A stretch of DNA of 39,075 nucleotides from SMWD01 sp002729875 (GTDB taxonomy: Bacteria; Pseudomonadota; Gammaproteobacteria; Steroidobacterales; GCA-2729495). Within the stretch, counting starts at the first letter, position 1, and each line of letters begins with the position of its first letter. The stretch lies in the NCBI GenBank assembly GCA_036010905.1, contig DASCMH010000030.1, positions 1-39,075 on the forward strand. The letters are read 5' to 3'. Shown piece after piece: positions 24,702 through 33,424 of the stretch. The notes under the pieces were generated by a model. The model searched no databases and was not told the origin of the DNA. It saw only the letters and a program-made list of their open reading frames with translations. Both the position numbers and the translations under genes were made by a program.

Positions 24702-26075
24702 TCAATCCTGAAGATAATTATCGAGGTTGTATTGCTCTGCTGATGGTATGTCCGGTCGCCGCATGGCGGTTCGCTGCGCCAGCGGCGCCGTCGCATCAAA
24801 ACCAAACCGTATCACGGAAGCCCCCCGCCCCGTCTGATCCTCGTGGGCAGAAAATTGACTGATATGAATCGTTCGACTTGCGATCGCCCATTCAACATCC
24901 TGATGATCGCGGATATCGACATCAGTATCGACGACAACTACCCGTTGCATCAACATCGACATCGGGAATCTGCCAATCTGCATTGCGAATACATCATTGA
25001 TGATCGCATCCGGCTGATCATCAGACGTTTTATCGACCGATACGGCAACCTGTCCGCGCATCCCCATGCGTCGCGGGGTCATGTCGGCAAAAACATCCCG
25101 TACGTTCGGATGCCTGGCGTGCAATCGCTCGAGGATCGTAGTACGCAACCGGTAAGCCATCAGGCTGCCGAGTTGGTTATGCTCCCGCCCCATACCGGCC
25201 ATGATCACATGAAACCGGGCATCACGGCGATGAGTGATAGCATCGATGGTCGCAACCGGTGATGTGGTCTGGCCATATTGATCGCCATACTCACCCATCG
25301 TGTTATCCACCCAGGTCTCGGGATCAACCGTCACCTCGATCACAACCTCCGCATCGGCCGGCACCATGATGTCGCTGGTCTGGCATTTAACCAATGCAAT
25401 CGGCGCACGTTGCAGTGCCCCAGCCACATCAATATCCGCAATACCTGCCGGAATATCTGCTGCCGCGGCAATCTGCAAAGAGGGCGTAACACCAACAGCC
25501 ACAGCCATCTGCAGCTTCGTACCACGCTCCCGATGCAGATTATAAATTCTGCGCAGATCGCTGGTCGGCCCGCTACTCACGGAAACCAGCCGCCGGTCCA
25601 GAATCGGCAAGCGGTAAAAACCGGCATTCTGCGTACCGGTCTCCGGATCCTGTGCAAAGCCGATACCGGCAGAGACGAACCGGTGCGTATCACCACTGAA
25701 GAACAAGGGTGCCGGCAACGAGGCTGTATCGACATCGTTACCGGTGATGACAACATCACAAACCGGAGCTGTTGTTGCAATCCTGGCTTCCACCGGTGCA
25801 GCAACGGCCTCGGCGATATATTGCTGAAGAGAATTGGGCGCGGCAAAGCGATCGGTTGACAACCCCAGTCCCAGTGCCCACCGCTGCACCGAGGTCAACA
25901 CACTGCCAACAGCGGGAAATTCAGACCCGGCAACATGCTCGAACCAGCACGCTTTATCACGTACCTCCGCCTGCGCCAGCAGCGCCGGCAATTCATACTC
26001 AGGATTCACTGTTTTGCGAATCCTGATCAGATCGCCACGCGATTCAAGCTCACCGACCAGATCACGAAAATTCAA
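24702..26075 (-). CDS. UbiD-family prenylated-FMN decarboxylase
   Basis: The 457-residue protein begins at TTG 26075, supported by SD CCAGGAG 7 bases upstream and by the family-typical opening MNFRDLVGELESRGDLIRI. The competing ATG hits a stop at once. UbiD signatures are GFYRLPILDRRLVSV (Arg that contacts prFMN), PADAEVVIEVTVDPE, MGEYGDQYGQ (acidic residues of the E-R-E triad), DVFADMTPRRMG, and IGRFPMSMLMQRVVVVD. It reversibly (de)carboxylates an aromatic or unsaturated acid in the cytoplasm and needs prFMN made by a UbiX; none is in the window. It lies 82 bases after the methyltransferase gene, probably in one transcript. The substrate is unknown: the central motif differs from the usual GPFGEFTGY. 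Confidence 0.9.
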   Translation of the reverse strand: MNFRDLVGELESRGDLIRIRKTVNPEYELPALLAQAEVRDKACWFEHVAGSEFPAVGSVLTSVQRWALGLGLSTDRFAAPNSLQQYIAEAVAAPVEARIATTAPVCDVVITGNDVDTASLPAPLFFSGDTHRFVSAGIGFAQDPETGTQNAGFYRLPILDRRLVSVSSGPTSDLRRIYNLHRERGTKLQMAVAVGVTPSLQIAAAADIPAGIADIDVAGALQRAPIALVKCQTSDIMVPADAEVVIEVTVDPETWVDNTMGEYGDQYGQTTSPVATIDAITHRRDARFHVIMAGMGREHNQLGSLMAYRLRTTILERLHARHPNVRDVFADMTPRRMGMRGQVAVSVDKTSDDQPDAIINDVFAMQIGRFPMSMLMQRVVVVDTDVDIRDHQDVEWAIASRTIHISQFSAHEDQTGRGASVIRFGFDATAPLAQRTAMRRPDIPSAEQYNLDNYLQD

Positions 26076-26157
26076 GTCATTACTCCTGGTAAGGCCGGAC
26101 GAATGTTAGCGGTATCAACCGTCGCCAATGACCGGTTGAGTGCCGCAAAATTCTCCG

Positions 26158-26928
26158 TTAATTCTTCTCCGGCTTCCTGAACAATAATGTAAACCGGTCC
26201 GTATTACCGGCAACTGTTTTGCGCCCCACTTCATAGCGGAGTTCATCGTCCGGTCGATAGTGCAGGTCGCTGAAATCCACCAACTCAAAGCCGGCTGCCT
26301 GAATTTCCCGGATTGCCAATACCGGATCCATCCGACGCCAGTTCTCAGCCGTGTCAGGTGCATTATGCCGACGCGTGTGATCCACTACACCGTACAAACC
26401 ACCTGGTTTTAACGCCTCAAAAGCGGCTGTATTAATGTAACCGCGAGCCTGTGGCAGGAAGTTGTGCAGATTCCTGAAAGTCAGAACCAGGTCAGCATCG
26501 TCGATACCGAGAGTAAACTCAGTGAGATCAAATTGCCCGATGATATCCTGCGGTAAAAGCTTCACATCCAGCGGCAGAACCTCAACCCTGGAAAGCGCAG
26601 CGTGTTTTTCAAGCATGGGGCCAATCCGGGAGGCAATTGCCAGGTAGTACTGGCCTTTATCAGCTACAACCGGGGCAATGATCTTGGTGTACCAGCCACG
26701 GCCCGGCACCAGTTCCACCACCCGCATGTCTTCCTGCAAGCCGAGAAACTCAAGTGTCTGCCGTGGTTTGCGGTTTGCATCGCGTTCTTTTTCAGTCGCG
26801 GTGCGAATATCACTATCGACAGCCTGTTGAATTTTCTTGCCCATCGGGCTGAGTGGTGACGGGGCAAACTGAGCATAGACTACGGGGATACCGACACTCA
26901 GAATAATGATGGCAAATAGCTTACGCAT
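26158..26928 (-). CDS. Exported SAM-methyltransferase-like protein (COG4798 type)
   Basis: The 256-residue protein starts at ATG with an ideal SD (AGGAGG, 7 bases upstream). It begins with a signal peptide (MRKLFAIIILSVGIPVVYAQ), which is odd because SAM is not normally available in the periplasm. The Rossmann-like domain shows motif I as VVELVPGRGWYTKIIAP (~69-85), an acidic region ending DDADLVLTFRNLHNF (~142-156), and LKPGGLYGVVDH (~171-182). This resembles the predicted methyltransferases of COG4798, many of which carry leaders. It is the first gene of a unit with UbiD and is divergent from the amidohydrolase block. It may bind a ligand rather than methylate. Confidence 0.82.
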   Translation of the reverse strand: MRKLFAIIILSVGIPVVYAQFAPSPLSPMGKKIQQAVDSDIRTATEKERDANRKPRQTLEFLGLQEDMRVVELVPGRGWYTKIIAPVVADKGQYYLAIASRIGPMLEKHAALSRVEVLPLDVKLLPQDIIGQFDLTEFTLGIDDADLVLTFRNLHNFLPQARGYINTAAFEALKPGGLYGVVDHTRRHNAPDTAENWRRMDPVLAIREIQAAGFELVDFSDLHYRPDDELRYEVGRKTVAGNTDRFTLLFRKPEKN

Positions 26929-27144
26929 GGATAAATCCTCCTATTATCACCCGGCCCATTGTCGTGACTCGTCAGGCAATGTACTGTTTTCTGCAACCTC
27001 GGAACAGCCCCTGGCCGGACTACTGCCGACCTGCCCCGTAGAGATACGTTCCAGAGTAGGCATCCTGCCACAAATACCGCTAGGATTGGCACCAGGTTAT
27101 TTAGCCGAGCTGTAGCAAACAAGAAAATCAAAGGAGCACGAACC

Positions 27145-28824
27145 TTGAAACAGATTCCGCAACTTTTCAATTTTCGTTCGTCACTGCGTGACCTGCTGGC
27201 ACTGGTGCTATTTACGGTGTTTACCGGCGCTCATGCAGAAGCACCTCGCATCTTCGCCATCACCGAAGTGCGTATCGTCCCGGCACCCGGGCAGGTTATC
27301 GACAGCGGCACAGTGGTACTGCGTAATGGACTGATTGAAGCTGTAGGTGCCGATATCAAGCCACCGCCCGATGCAACAATCATTGCCGGCGAAGACAACT
27401 GGACTGTTTACCCCGCCTTTATTGATGCAGCCGCTTCGGTTGGCCTGGAAACCGAAGCGACCCGCGGAGCGACCGGGCGCCCGAATGGACAAAACAGCGA
27501 GCCACAACTGGGCTCGCCACATGAGCTTAAGCCAGTACATCCTGAACAGGCGGTCGTGGATCAACTCGATGTCAGCCATTCCAGCCTGAAACGCCATCGC
27601 GAGCTTGGCTTTGCAGTAGCCCACGTTCTGCCGACAAAAGGTGTTTTCCGTGGCGAGTCTGCGGCCATCCTGTTGCGCGAAGCTCCTGCAAATAAATTAA
27701 TACTGGCGGATCGATTAAGCCAGGTTATCGCACTCGAAACATCCAGTTTCATGGCACGACAATATCCATCGTCACACATCGGCGCAGTGGCTGCAGTGCG
27801 CCAGACCTTGCTGGATGCTCAGCGCCAAATGCTCTGGACCGAACGCTATCGAGCAAATCCGAAGGGCATGAACCATCCTGAATACCGAACCTCAGACGCG
27901 CCTTTGCTGGAAATTCTGCGCGGTGAACGTCCGGTGGTATTCGTATCACGGGCAGGTCTTGACCCGGGACGTTTCAGCTCATTTGCAACTGAATTCGGGC
28001 TGCGCGCTATGACTGTTGCAAAAGGACTTGCCCACCATCCGGATGATTTGCGGGCCGCTGACATGCCAATCCTGATGCCGCTGGAACTGCCGGAAGAACC
28101 GCCACTGGATAATGCAGATGATGTATACGAAACGAGCTTGCAGGAGTTGCAGGCAGTGGTACGCGCACCTGGTTTGCCGGCGGCACTCGTTGCTGCGAAT
28201 ATTGAATTTGCTTTTGTAACCGCCGGGATGAAAAGTACCCGGGATTTTTCCGGCAACCTTGCAGCAGTAGTTGAAGCCGGCCTCAGTCAGGAACAGGCAC
28301 TTGCAGCAATCACGACCATCCCGGCCAGACTACTCGGCCTGCAGCGCATGCTGGGTACAATTGAACCGGGCAAACAGGCCAATTTATTAATCGTCGCAGG
28401 CGAACTGTTTACAGACAAACCTGCCCTGCAGCATTTGTTCGTGGACGGTTATCACGAGGAAATTGAGGCAGAAGATACTGTGGGCGACCCGAATGCAGTT
28501 GTCGATCCACGCGGCAGCTGGGAGATTCGCGCCGAAGTCATGGGCCGCAGTTCAGAATCAACCTGGGAGATCACCGGCAGCAAAGATAATTATCGCGGCT
28601 TCAGTGAAAGCAGCCGTAGCGGCAAACGGAAATTCAGGAGTGTAAAGCTAAGCGGCAATGCACTGACAGTCGTCAGTGAAACACCCCGCGGCGAAATCGA
28701 CATAACCGTCGTCATAACCGGGGAAAAACTTGCCGGCGAAACCATTATGGAATCACCGCGTGGTTCGGCCACGATGAGCATAGAAGGGCGCAGGATTACC
28801 GGCCCGGAGGGGGACGAACTATGA
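27145..28824 (+). CDS. Degenerate exported amidohydrolase-like protein, coupled to the next gene
   Basis: The start is TTG 27145, supported by AAAGGAG upstream; no ATG fits before the signal peptide (DLLALVLFTVFTGAHAEA). The 559 residues have the amidohydrolase shell: ITEVRIVPAPGQVIDSGTVV, the PAFIDA strand, and TTIPARLLGLQRMLGTIEPGKQANLLI near the end (~390-417). The metal-binding H-x-H after the first strand reads YPAFIDAAASVG, and the final T-D-x motif reads FVTAGMKSTRDFSG. No metal site remains visible. After ~440 comes a beta-rich C-terminal domain (GSWEIRAEVMGRSSESTWEI...). The stop overlaps the next start (ATGA), so the two proteins are made together, probably as subunits of one complex. 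Confidence 0.87.
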   Translation: MKQIPQLFNFRSSLRDLLALVLFTVFTGAHAEAPRIFAITEVRIVPAPGQVIDSGTVVLRNGLIEAVGADIKPPPDATIIAGEDNWTVYPAFIDAAASVGLETEATRGATGRPNGQNSEPQLGSPHELKPVHPEQAVVDQLDVSHSSLKRHRELGFAVAHVLPTKGVFRGESAAILLREAPANKLILADRLSQVIALETSSFMARQYPSSHIGAVAAVRQTLLDAQRQMLWTERYRANPKGMNHPEYRTSDAPLLEILRGERPVVFVSRAGLDPGRFSSFATEFGLRAMTVAKGLAHHPDDLRAADMPILMPLELPEEPPLDNADDVYETSLQELQAVVRAPGLPAALVAANIEFAFVTAGMKSTRDFSGNLAAVVEAGLSQEQALAAITTIPARLLGLQRMLGTIEPGKQANLLIVAGELFTDKPALQHLFVDGYHEEIEAEDTVGDPNAVVDPRGSWEIRAEVMGRSSESTWEITGSKDNYRGFSESSRSGKRKFRSVKLSGNALTVVSETPRGEIDITVVITGEKLAGETIMESPRGSATMSIEGRRITGPEGDEL

Positions 28825-31589
28825 ACAACAAGCCCCGAAAGAATAACCGACCGGGTAAAATTCATGCACTGCTAGGCATTTGCCTAATCCTCTTCGCGAT
28901 GCCGCCGGCCTACAGCGACATGGATATATCTCAAGCGCTGCAGTTGACTTCTTACCCGATGCCTAAAGCAGCACCCGAACCCGTACTGATACGCAACGCC
29001 ACGGTCTGGACACTGGAAAATGACGGTATCCTGGAGAATACCGATCTACTCATCGAAGCTGGCAGGATTGCCGGGATCGGAACTGAACTGAAAGCACCGC
29101 GTGGAGCGGTGATAATCGATGCAACCGGCAAGCACGTTACGCCAGGCATCATTGACGCACACAGTCACAGTGCGACGGAAGACTTCAACATCAATGAAGG
29201 TGTTTACAGCGTCAGTGCTGAGGTACGGGTACGCGACATCCTCGACCCGCGGTCTCCGGATATTTACAAACAACTGGCCGGCGGCGTCACCACTATTCAT
29301 GTACTGCACGGTTCAGCCAATACTATTGGCGGCCAGAACATCATCATCAAACTGCGCTGGGGGGCTGAAACACCGGATCAACTGGTATTTACCGACGCAC
29401 CACCCACCATCAAGTTTGCGCTCGGCGAGAACGTCAAGCGGTCCGCATTTGCCGGTTCCGGGTTCGGCCGCAACCGGGATGCGCGCTATCCGGCCACCCG
29501 CATGGGTGTGGCGGCACTGATCCGCTCAAGTTTTGAGCGGGCAGACCGCTATCGTGACACATGGCAGCGTTATAACTCTCTACCCGGGCGTCAGCAGCGC
29601 CGCGAAGCACCGCCACGGCGTGACCTGCAACTCGAAGCCCTGGTAGAGGTTCTGGATGGCACCCGTTTCGTGCATACCCACGCGTACCGCGCAGATGAAA
29701 TCCTGATGCTGATGCGGGTCGCTGACGAGATCGGTTTCAAGGTTGATACCTTTCAACATGTACTGGAAGGTTATAAGGTTGCCGATGAAATGGCTGCACA
29801 TGGTGCCAGTGGCTCTACCTTTTCAGACTGGTGGAGTTACAAGATGGAGGCCTACGACGCGATCGCCTATAACGCGGCGATGATGGAACAACGCGGAGTA
29901 CTGACCAGCCTGAACTCGGATGACAACAACCTGGCCCGCCGCCTGAATTACGAAGCCGCCAAAATGCAACGCTACGGCGGATTAAATCCCGAAAATGCCC
30001 TGGCCATGGTTACTATCAACCCTGCTCGCCAGTTGCATATAGAAGACCGTGTCGGCTCCCTGGCCACCGGCAAGGATGCTGACATTGTGATCTGGAGTGG
30101 CGATCCGCTGAGCGTGTTCACTATCGCCGAGACAACCTTTGTAGACGGCCAGGTTCGATTCAGCCGGGCTACCGATCTCGCGCATCGCGAGCAGGTGACA
30201 ATCGCGCGCAAGATACTGATTGCCGATGTCAAAGGTGAGCCTGTATCGGCCACTGATGAAAACAAATCCGACGAAACCGAGAGCCTGATCAACCCACCGG
30301 CACTGCAAGCCAATTATCAGTTCTCACCTTATGCGCCAACACAGCCTGCTGCGATTGTCGGCGCCACCGTACACACGATGGAAGGCAGAACCATTGACAA
30401 TGGTGTCGTTATCTTTTCGCAAGGCCGAATCACAACGGTCGGTAGCGCCGATACGCCTTTACCAACCGGGGCTGAACGCATCGATGCAAGTGGCAAACAT
30501 TTATGGCCGGGGATTATTCACACCAACACCGTGCTGGGCATTAGCGAAATTGACAGCGTGGCCGGTTCGGTCGACATAGCTGAAACCGGTGATGTAAATG
30601 CCGATGCCGACGTATCACTGGCCGTCAACGCGGCCAGTGAGCACTTCCCGGTGGCGCGATCCGGTGGAATCACACATGCAGTGGTCGTCCCCCGTGGTGG
30701 CATGGCTGCCGGCACCAGTGCCGTACTACGCACTGATGGCTGGACCTGGGAAGAAATGGCCGCGGTGCGTAACCAGTCCCTGGTGGTACGCTGGCCGGAT
30801 GTAATCCCGGCACGCTACGCTGTATTTATGGGCGGACCCAAGTCCCTGGCCGACCGCAAAAAAGAATCCGACGAACTCATAAAAGAACTGGATGCGCTGA
30901 TGGATGCAGCCAGGGCCTACCACATGGCCGTCACTGAAATGCAGGGGTCCGGCCCGCCCGTGGCATACGATCCGCAGCTCGACGCTTTGCAACCGGTGAT
31001 TTCGGGCGCAAGACCTTTATGGGTATCGGCATCGGACAAACATGCCATCGAAGCTGCGATTGCGTGGGCCGCATCACAAGAATTACGGCTTGTGATCATG
31101 GGCGCAAAGGATGCCTACCTGGTCACGGATCTGCTGGCCCGTCACCGGGTACCGGTCGTACTGCCCGGTATTGCCGGCGACCCGCCCCGTGCGGATGACC
31201 CGTACGATACTTTATACACGCTCCCTGCAAAACTGGAGGCTGCCGGGATACCCTTTGCGATCGCCAGCGGCACCCGCACCGGCGGGTCATCGAATGCACG
31301 CCACCTGACATTATTTGCCGGCATTGCTGCAGCCCATGGGCTGGACAAAGAAGCTGCTTACCGATCCATAACCCTGTATCCGGCCCGGATGCTTGGGCTG
31401 GATCATGTGCTGGGCTCCATCGCAGTGAACAAGAGTGCAAGTTTCGTGCTGACCAACGGTGACCTGCTGGAACCGGGCACGACGATCGAGCAAGTCTGGA
31501 TAGATGGCGTCAAACCGTCGATGGACGATGTGCAAAAAGCCGCCTATAGAAAATGGGGCGCTCGCCCACAGCGCGGCAACAAACCATAG
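28821..31589 (+). CDS. Double amidohydrolase, N-terminal domain active-like, C-terminal domain degenerate
   Basis: The 922-residue exported protein has a signal peptide (LLGICLILFAMPPAYS, ends ~32). The first amidohydrolase domain (~55-470) carries PGIIDAHSHSAT with the metal pair H114/H116, FVHTHAYR, FQHVLEGYK and SLNSDDNN, a plausible metal site. After a linker (~473-500) a second amidohydrolase shell follows, with IVGATVHTMEGRTIDNGVVI and PGIIHTNTVLG, where the second His is Asn (H567, N569); YPARMLGLDHVLGSI closes it. The second domain therefore resembles the degenerate partner encoded just upstream. The reaction is probably hydrolysis of an amide, lactam or similar C-N bond in the periplasm. 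The overlap with the previous gene implies tight stoichiometry. Confidence 0.9.
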   Translation: MNNKPRKNNRPGKIHALLGICLILFAMPPAYSDMDISQALQLTSYPMPKAAPEPVLIRNATVWTLENDGILENTDLLIEAGRIAGIGTELKAPRGAVIIDATGKHVTPGIIDAHSHSATEDFNINEGVYSVSAEVRVRDILDPRSPDIYKQLAGGVTTIHVLHGSANTIGGQNIIIKLRWGAETPDQLVFTDAPPTIKFALGENVKRSAFAGSGFGRNRDARYPATRMGVAALIRSSFERADRYRDTWQRYNSLPGRQQRREAPPRRDLQLEALVEVLDGTRFVHTHAYRADEILMLMRVADEIGFKVDTFQHVLEGYKVADEMAAHGASGSTFSDWWSYKMEAYDAIAYNAAMMEQRGVLTSLNSDDNNLARRLNYEAAKMQRYGGLNPENALAMVTINPARQLHIEDRVGSLATGKDADIVIWSGDPLSVFTIAETTFVDGQVRFSRATDLAHREQVTIARKILIADVKGEPVSATDENKSDETESLINPPALQANYQFSPYAPTQPAAIVGATVHTMEGRTIDNGVVIFSQGRITTVGSADTPLPTGAERIDASGKHLWPGIIHTNTVLGISEIDSVAGSVDIAETGDVNADADVSLAVNAASEHFPVARSGGITHAVVVPRGGMAAGTSAVLRTDGWTWEEMAAVRNQSLVVRWPDVIPARYAVFMGGPKSLADRKKESDELIKELDALMDAARAYHMAVTEMQGSGPPVAYDPQLDALQPVISGARPLWVSASDKHAIEAAIAWAASQELRLVIMGAKDAYLVTDLLARHRVPVVLPGIAGDPPRADDPYDTLYTLPAKLEAAGIPFAIASGTRTGGSSNARHLTLFAGIAAAHGLDKEAAYRSITLYPARMLGLDHVLGSIAVNKSASFVLTNGDLLEPGTTIEQVWIDGVKPSMDDVQKAAYRKWGARPQRGNKP

Positions 31590-31602
31590 CTCATAACCGA
31601 AG

Positions 31603-31629
31603 GGCGGGAGAATGCTTTGTTCTCCCGCC
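31603..31629. terminator. GC-rich hairpin after the amidohydrolase gene
   Basis: GGCGGGAGAA (31603-31612) and TTCTCCCGCC (31620-31629) form a perfect 10-bp stem with a 7-base loop, 13 bases after the stop codon. No T-run follows (GTCGGCCGG), so it may stabilise mRNA or act as a weak or pausing terminator rather than a full stop before the sulfatase. Confidence 0.4.
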
Positions 31630-31715
31630 TGTCGGCCGGCATCTCCCCTGCGCCGTCAGGTAACCAGCGCCCCATTAAGGTAGTATTCACAGGCTACCGG
31701 GGGGGAGGATTGAGC

Positions 31716-33266
31716 ATGAAAATTCATCAATGGCTGGCCTTGATAACCGCTCTGCTGCACCTGACAGCCTGGAGCGCAACCCGACCGAATGTACTACTGA
31801 TCATCACCGACAATCAGAGTCCGGGGCTCCTCGGTGCTTATGGTAATCGTGACATTCTGACTCCGAATATTGATCGGCTCGCCACCGAAGGCCTGTTGTT
31901 CGAACAGGCCTACGCAACCAGTGGCGTATGCTCACCGACCCGGGCCACGTTACTAACCGGTTTGCTGCCGTCGCAAACCGGCGTTCACAACGGTCTGCCC
32001 GGTCGTTTCAAGGTAGAGAACTGGTCGGCGATCGAAGAATTTCGTAACCTGCCGCAAACCCTGGCCGATGCCGGATACCGCACCGGAATGGTCGGCAAGT
32101 ACCATCTCGGTGATCATACCCGGGCGCAACTGGGATTTGAATTCTGGACGACCTTTCGCGCCGGCCACACCGTAAGCTTTGTTGATGTCGAAGTAACGGA
32201 CAATGGCAAGACCCTGAACGTAGCCGATCTGGATATGCACATCACCGACTACTGGACGCAGAGATCGGTAGATTTCATTACACAACAAACCACGAATCAG
32301 CCGTTTTTCCTGATGCTGTCCTACAATGGTCCGTATATTTTGCCGCCGACGGTCAACGAACCGGCGACCAACCGACATGCGGACTACTACGCAAATAACC
32401 CTCCGGTGATGCCACAGTTTCCGGTGCACTCATATTTGCGGACATGGGCCATGGCAATACGCATGAAAAGGAATGGCACCGGCAGTACTCTTCCCTTGCC
32501 TTGGGCGGCAATTGATGCGCTGAATAACCAGCGGTCAATGAATAAGATTGCTGCAGAAATGACCATGGTAGATGACGGCATAGGCGTGGTGCTCGAGGCA
32601 CTGGAACAAAGCGGCCTGGCCGATAACACACTGGTCGTGTTCATGTCCGATCAGGGTTCAGCTTATGGCCAGCTTGGTCTGTGGGGCAATAGCTCATGGG
32701 GGGCACCCGCACCGGCCTACCGGGCAAACATGCAGATTCCGCTTATTTTCCGCCATCCGGGCAGGGTGCCGGCCGGACAAACCAACGCGTTACTGATTGA
32801 TGAGTTCGATCTGTTCCCCACCCTGCTGGATTACCTGGGTCTCGGTGAGCTTCAAATTGCCAATACTCCCGGACGAAGTTTTGCCCCCGCACTGCGCGGC
32901 AAACGTATCGACTGGGAGGACACCGTCTTTTTCGAGTACATAGACACTCGTGTGATCCAGACTCGCGACTGGAAATATACGGAACGTTTTCTGGCATCCC
33001 CTAATGAACTGTACGACCTCACCAGGGATCCTGGCGAAACACAGAATCTGATCAACAATCCTGAATTTGAACTGATCGCGCAGGATCTGGCCGAACAACT
33101 GGCTGCGTTTTTCAATGAATATGCCGAGCCGCGCTACGACATCTGGCGCGGCGGTACGGCAAAATCCACGCTATTTTACGGCGGGCGTAATCGCCATATT
33201 GCCGATCATTTCCCCGGCTGGATCCCCCCGGTCACCGAAAAAGCCGTCCCGTTCACAGATCGCTAA
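31716..33266 (+). CDS. Exported sulfatase with formylglycine motif
   Basis: I start it at ATG 31716, with SD GGGGGAGG 7 bases upstream; a longer frame from 31617 would lack an SD and overlap the upstream hairpin. The 516 residues have a signal peptide ending near TAWSA (~21). NVLLIITDNQSPGLLGAYGN gives metal ligand D32. VCSPTRATLL has the C-x-P-x-R formylglycine Cys (C72) and R76. GKYHLGD gives Lys and His. VVFMSDQGSAYGQLG supplies the C-terminal metal Asp. The usual second Asp of the first motif is Asn33. It hydrolyses a sulfate ester in the periplasm after conversion of Cys72 by a maturation enzyme that is not in the window. Substrate unknown. Confidence 0.92.
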   Translation: MKIHQWLALITALLHLTAWSATRPNVLLIITDNQSPGLLGAYGNRDILTPNIDRLATEGLLFEQAYATSGVCSPTRATLLTGLLPSQTGVHNGLPGRFKVENWSAIEEFRNLPQTLADAGYRTGMVGKYHLGDHTRAQLGFEFWTTFRAGHTVSFVDVEVTDNGKTLNVADLDMHITDYWTQRSVDFITQQTTNQPFFLMLSYNGPYILPPTVNEPATNRHADYYANNPPVMPQFPVHSYLRTWAMAIRMKRNGTGSTLPLPWAAIDALNNQRSMNKIAAEMTMVDDGIGVVLEALEQSGLADNTLVVFMSDQGSAYGQLGLWGNSSWGAPAPAYRANMQIPLIFRHPGRVPAGQTNALLIDEFDLFPTLLDYLGLGELQIANTPGRSFAPALRGKRIDWEDTVFFEYIDTRVIQTRDWKYTERFLASPNELYDLTRDPGETQNLINNPEFELIAQDLAEQLAAFFNEYAEPRYDIWRGGTAKSTLFYGGRNRHIADHFPGWIPPVTEKAVPFTDR

Positions 33267-33424
33267 AAAACAGCCTGAATCATAGATCCTTTATAAAGCA
33301 AAGATATATCGATTCGTCATGATGGTCGGCATTCTGCTTCATTGCTATTATTAGGGTCTATCTACGGTCAATAGTTAATAGCTGCGACACGCATGAAAAC
33401 AGCAATCCTGAGGAACTTTTTTCC

